The position numbers were made by a program, and so were the translations under genes. From Branchiostoma floridae (lineage: Eukaryota > Chordata > Leptocardii > Amphioxiformes > Branchiostomatidae), in NCBI RefSeq assembly GCF_000003815.2, contig NC_049995.1, positions 15,978,931-16,042,930 of the forward strand: a stretch of DNA of 64,000 nt, written 5' to 3'. Within the stretch, counting starts at the first letter, position 1, and every line of letters begins with the position of its first letter. Below are positions 46,891 to 64,000 of this stretch, piece after piece. Below the pieces are notes generated by a model. The model had not been told where the DNA came from. It did not search any database and worked only from the letters and a program-made list of their open reading frames with translations.

Positions 46891-48899
46891 CAGTGCTGTC
46901 TCCAGCTTGAAATTTATTTCCGTCCCAAATTTTGTGTGGGGGGGTGGGGGAGGGCCGAAGGCCCGACGCGAGCGCCGCAGGCGCTCGCCAAACTAGGGGG
47001 GTCCGGGGGCATGGTCCCCCGGGAAAATTTTAAAATTCAAACCCTCTAAGACGCTATTTCACGTATTTTCAGAGGCAAAATTTCATTCCGCAAAGTAGGA
47101 CTACCGACACCCCACGATCTCGAAACAAAAGGCTTTGTTCCGACTGCCCGCCCCTTGGTCGGGCATTTAACTGACGAAATATTTTGTTCGTTAAGCAGTG
47201 TAACGTTTACACTCTGAAATTTACCATGATACTTGTTCGTCGTCATTTTCACGTATTTGTTGATAATGTGTGTGTGGATAGTTCGGGGACTGGATAACGC
47301 CGCGGGTGTTGGCATTATTGGCCGAGGGACATTGACGCATTTCAGCTCGTAAGATCGTATTAAAAGGAAGTTTACATCACCTATTTTGTCTGGTACTGGT
47401 TGCTCATGATCAATTAACTTTCTATACCATATTTTGCTTAATAACTCTTCATTTTGCTGGTGTCGTGCTTCTGTTTCTTTAACCACCAAGAAATGAGCAT
47501 TTCTCGATAAAGTTGACACCTTTCTGCTCATCGTCCAGTACCGTCCAAAGGGTACAGATTTGCAAAAGATCGGAGAAAAATTGCCAACAGCGGTCATGTT
47601 CACAGCGCTGGGTAAGAATACTGCGATAAGAAAACAGTCTCCCGATAGTTATTTTCTGATATAAAATAAATGTCAATCCGAATTCCAAAACTCAACCCAA
47701 ACTACGCAGAACAAAAAATGTTTTCACGGCTAAACTTTCCGTAAGGGGCAACCTATGCGGGGGCATGTGATGGGGTCGGCAGTCAACCGTCAAAACATGC
47801 GGGCTCACTGTAAAAATAGTCTCCTACTTACATTTTTCGGCGGGCTACTTCCGTATGATTTTAGTGGAAGGTCGGCAAAAAAAGTATACAAGTTCGATTC
47901 CCGACATTTCCCCGTGAAAACAGCGTTAAATGCAGCCGAAAATTATGTATGTAAGCTGTAATAGCAGCGAGTTGGAAAATGCGGCTGGACGTGTTGTTAC
48001 CATGGTAGCAGCTTCGGCGGCAGCCTTTTGAAGTAGCGCCTGCGACAGGGCGTGCGTCATTATTCTATAAATCCAATCAACTTCCCACCAATCACAGCCA
48101 GCAGCGGCGCGGACAAAGCGGTAACACCATGTCAATCACGAAGAAGCGCGGGACTTTACGAACACGGCGCTGCGGACTCGCTCCCAAATCCAAGCAGAAA
48201 AGTGCTTTTGAAGATACATTTCGCAAGAATCGACCGTGGCTTTGTCACATCGTAGATGCAGACGGCGAGAATATAGTTTTTGCCGTCTGTTTATAGTTTA
48301 CACCAGGGGAAAAACCTCTTTTGTTGACGGTTGTAGAACTATGGAGATCGCCAGTACAGTGTACGGTTTACTGAGGTCTCCGACACACACACGACAGCCG
48401 AGTAAAGAAATATAATTTCTGATCCACCGTGTTAGGTTCATAATGAATTACAGTTTCCCGTTAATGTTGATTTTAAATCGTATAAGGGCCGGGTGATTCC
48501 GTCAACCCGATCGGTATTGCGAAATAAAACAGTGGCTAGGTAAGATAACGCCGCAGCTTCGCCTTCTTTTGCAACACGCGAATAGCACGTTTTGCCGATC
48601 TCTAATCTTCACACATGTCCATATATCGGGGCCGCGTTTATCTCGCGGCTTGGAAAGTGGAGGCGTGGTGAAGGAAAAGGCAAAAATCGATTAAATTCTA
48701 AGTCGGACGCCTATTTTAGTTATTCAATCGTTCGCATGCATCATTTTAGTTATTGAACCTGCCTTTTTAAGCTTACAAAACTGCATTTTCATGTCATGAA
48801 ATTAAGATTTTTTTTGGACGGAATGGGTGAAAATTTTTTCCGTCCCGACGAGTAAATTTCCGTCCAGGGACGGAAGGACGGGTCCTGGAGACAGCCCTG
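46891..48899. mobile_element. 2-kb hAT-like element with perfect 8-bp target duplication
   Basis: Termini CAGTGCTGTCTCCAG and CTGGAGACAGCCCTG (inverted, one or two mismatches). Both flanks are GGGTCATG (46883-46890 and 48900-48907). Subterminal cgtccc and ggacgga tracts occur at both ends. It holds one longer minus-strand frame of 185 codons (47046-47603) with no transposase motif recognised, CCAAT-like boxes near 48070-48090 and a GC hairpin at about 46965-46990. It is judged non-autonomous. Confidence 0.75.
47046..47603 (-). CDS. Hypothetical 185-residue frame inside the hAT-like element
   Basis: An open frame beginning MNMTAVGNFSPIFCKSVPFG. I do not recognise it. It has no zinc-finger, RNase-H-like or hAT dimerisation motif that I can see. 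It may be chance or a captured fragment. Confidence 0.2.
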   Translation of the reverse strand: MNMTAVGNFSPIFCKSVPFGRYWTMSRKVSTLSRNAHFLVVKETEARHQQNEELLSKIWYRKLIDHEQPVPDKIGDVNFLLIRSYELKCVNVPRPIMPTPAALSSPRTIHTHIINKYVKMTTNKYHGKFQSVNVTLLNEQNISSVKCPTKGRAVGTKPFVSRSWGVGSPTLRNEILPLKIREIAS

Positions 48900-48917
48900 G
48901 GGTCATGTATCATGTGC

Positions 48918-48989
48918 GACTCCGTGGCGCAACGGTAGCGCGTCTGACTCCAGATCAGAAGGTTGCGTGTTCGAATCACGTCGGGGTCA
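48918..48989 (+). tRNA. trnW(CCA): tRNA-Trp (CCA)
   Basis: 72 nt, close to the vertebrate tRNA-Trp: acceptor GACTCCG/CGGGGTC pairs throughout with one G-U, D arm GGCGCAACGGTAGCGC, anticodon loop with CCA in GACTCCAGATC, T arm GTTCGAATC, discriminator A. A T7 run follows as pol III terminator. Its 5' end is 10 bp from the target duplication of the hAT-like element. Confidence 0.95.
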
Positions 48990-49124
48990 CATAGATATTT
49001 TTTTATCATTTTTTCATACTTTTTGTCTAGCCATTTTGTCTCTCTTTAAGTATTGTGATTGAAAAGAAAAATATTCTAATAATTTTCCATTCTTATAAAT
49101 TCTTCGAAATGCCGTAATTGGGAT

Positions 49125-49328
49125 ACCGTAAAAGGGAAAATGCCCGCGGTGGTATTTTGTTCGCGGTTTTCACGGTTACATTTTCTCCGCGAACAAAAAC
49201 ACTGCACAAGATTTCATTTTTTCATGTGTCCGCTACTTCTTTGTTTCAACTGCGAACTTATCACAATGTCAACAATCCATTTTCTTCCCAGTGCGACATG
49301 AAATTTTCATTTCTCTTTTTACAGTATA
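49125..49328. mobile_element. MITE with TACYGTAAAA termini
   Basis: Ends taccgtaaaagggaaaatg and catttctctttttacagta are imperfect inverted repeats about 200 bp apart; subterminal gttcgcggttttcacggtt has no coding sense. Confidence 0.55.
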
Positions 49329-49350
49329 TCAATGTAAGATGATTCTCTGT

Positions 49351-49783
49351 TAGGGCTGGGTACCGGTACAGAAAATTCAGGTCCAGGTCCGGTTCAGGTC
49401 CAGAGGATCAGGTCCAGGTTCGGACCTGAACCAGGACCTGTTTCAGTATGACTCATGCCAATGGTCCATTTCACTACATAGAAATTTGTTTGGTGGAGTA
49501 TTAGACTTACACTGGCGTCTTAAAATCCTAAAACGCTAACTGCACCTGTACGATTGACTGTAAAACTTGGTAGAAATGACTATAAACTCTACTCTACTTC
49601 ACTCTTGTTATTTTCTTCCACCTGCAAGCGCCAAAACGTGTGAATGCCTGATGAAATAATATGTTAATTTTCTAACCGGTCCAACATCCGGTCCACCTAA
49701 TTTTTTCAGGTCCGGTTTTTCTGGACCGGTCCAATAAGAAAAATCGGTTTTGTACCGGTACGCTGTACCGATACCCAGCCCTA
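49351..49783. mobile_element. hAT-like MITE with perfect 8-bp target duplication
   Basis: Termini TAGGGCTGGGTACCGGTAC and GTACCGATACCCAGCCCTA are inverted. Both flanks are TTCTCTGT (49343-49350 and 49784-49791). 433 bp, no ORF. Interior caggtccaggtccggttc links it to 44961-45384. Confidence 0.85.
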
Positions 49784-49791
49784 TTCTCTGT

Positions 49792-50540
49792 TATGTAGCA
49801 GTAACGAGCGAGGTCTTACTATGAAAATTTTACATTATTTTGTAGTTTGAATAGCAAAATATCGATGCAAAAATGTCAAATCTTGAAAGACAGCAAAAAT
49901 GAATGGTTTTATGATTAATTTAATTTAGAGCCTCCTCTTTGCATGGTTTGGAAATGCGCTACATTGCAATCCATTGAAAATTTTCGTAACTCGTTCATAT
50001 ATCTATATCATTCCGTTTTCTTCGCGTTTGATACCACCTTTAGCTGGCCAAATCTCACTTCTTTAAATACGTATACCAACAGCAGTTGTACAAATGTAAT
50101 TTGCTTTCCGAATGTACATGCACTTCCACTGTTACCAGTAACTGCCATTTTGAAGTGCTCTGTAACCAGTCGAGTACCTCTTACAACCAGAAATGATCCC
50201 AGCCAAATACTCCGCTCCGACCACAGAAACTAAGTACCCATGACGAGAACACTTCACATGCGGATCTAACAGCACAAGTGTACTTAGTGGTGGCAACAAC
50301 AGCTGCCTATTTAAAACGCGAAGTCCCGACAACGCCAGACTTAGTTGCCACATGTTCGGGCCACCGTTTCTTTCTCCACTTCTCCGGACCTCATGCCGTT
50401 AATTTCTCACAATGTAGAACGGAGCTTCGCGTTTAGTTGTACAGTGTAGAGTAGACGTAGAGGAGCTTTAGGGTCATATTTTGAGGGAAGCAATGTTATA
50501 AGTTGGAGTTCTTTTATTAGCTCACGACAATGTGCTTCCT
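49792..50540. other. 5' flank of the Tie-like gene
   Basis: About 750 bp with no recognised element. It should contain the promoter and 5' UTR; no clear TATA box or initiator could be fixed. Confidence 0.35.

Positions 50541-64000
<13,460 letters not shown>

Noticed and set aside
46945-47040. GC-rich palindromes (gccgaaggcccgacgcgagc) suggesting bacterial contamination
   Set aside because: They lie inside an element with eukaryotic hAT-type ends and a target duplication, and the flanks are continuous host sequence.
47046-47603. hAT transposase in the 2-kb element
   Set aside because: The frame shows no transposase motif that I can recognise and is too short; kept only as a low-confidence hypothetical frame.

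Overview
The window looks like nuclear DNA of an invertebrate chordate, most likely amphioxus (Branchiostoma). This is an inference from gene content and texture: intron-rich genes with phase-1 extracellular exons, a Tie-type Ig/EGF receptor, dense small inverted-repeat transposons (MITEs), tRNA-derived SINEs and microsatellites. Nothing looks bacterial or viral. All exon ends below were placed by hand from reading frame, phase and splice-site dinucleotides.

Region 1 (about 1-15433, minus strand): one gene made of tandem discoidin-like (F5/8 type C, DS) repeats. A first coding exon without a signal peptide (coiled-coil-like) is followed by at least 12 complete two-exon repeats and the start of a 13th that leaves the window. 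Each repeat is an A exon of about 407 bp (lysine/glutamate-rich linker plus first two-thirds of the DS domain) and a B exon of exactly 148 bp. The A+B pair is phase 1-1 (555 bp), so whole repeats can be gained or lost without frame damage. DS1-DS4 form one sequence class and DS5-DS13 another. Introns in the second class are nearly identical between copies. DS11 carries a 4-bp insertion that breaks the frame.

Region 2 (about 15434-26211): no gene recognised. It holds a SINE, tandem duplications, a roughly 180-bp tandem array with exon-like donor sites, a 3' fragment of a LINE-type retrotransposon, pogo-like MITEs, microsatellites and palindromic GTCGTACGAC-type repeats.

Region 3 (26212-42173, minus strand): a seven-exon gene whose exons join in frame to 331 residues: signal peptide, one CUB domain, one LDLa module, one transmembrane helix and a basic cytoplasmic tail. 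Its introns contain 'ghost' copies of pieces of four of its own exons, including a minisatellite built from the exon 2 3' half plus its donor site (ten copies counting the real one) and an alternative-looking transmembrane exon.

Region 4 (about 42174-50540): the space between two divergent genes. It holds five tandem units upstream of the CUB/LDLa gene, several foldback transposons, two hAT-like MITEs and a 2-kb hAT-like element with a perfect 8-bp target duplication that abuts a tRNA-Trp gene.

Region 5 (50541-64000, plus strand): the 5' part of a Tie-like receptor gene: signal peptide, two Ig-like domains, three Tie-type EGF modules, then four calcium-binding-type EGF modules; the gene runs off the window. 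A second tRNA-Trp lies in its intron 1, and six antisense tRNA-Gln genes lie in introns 8 and 10, five of them in a tandem array.
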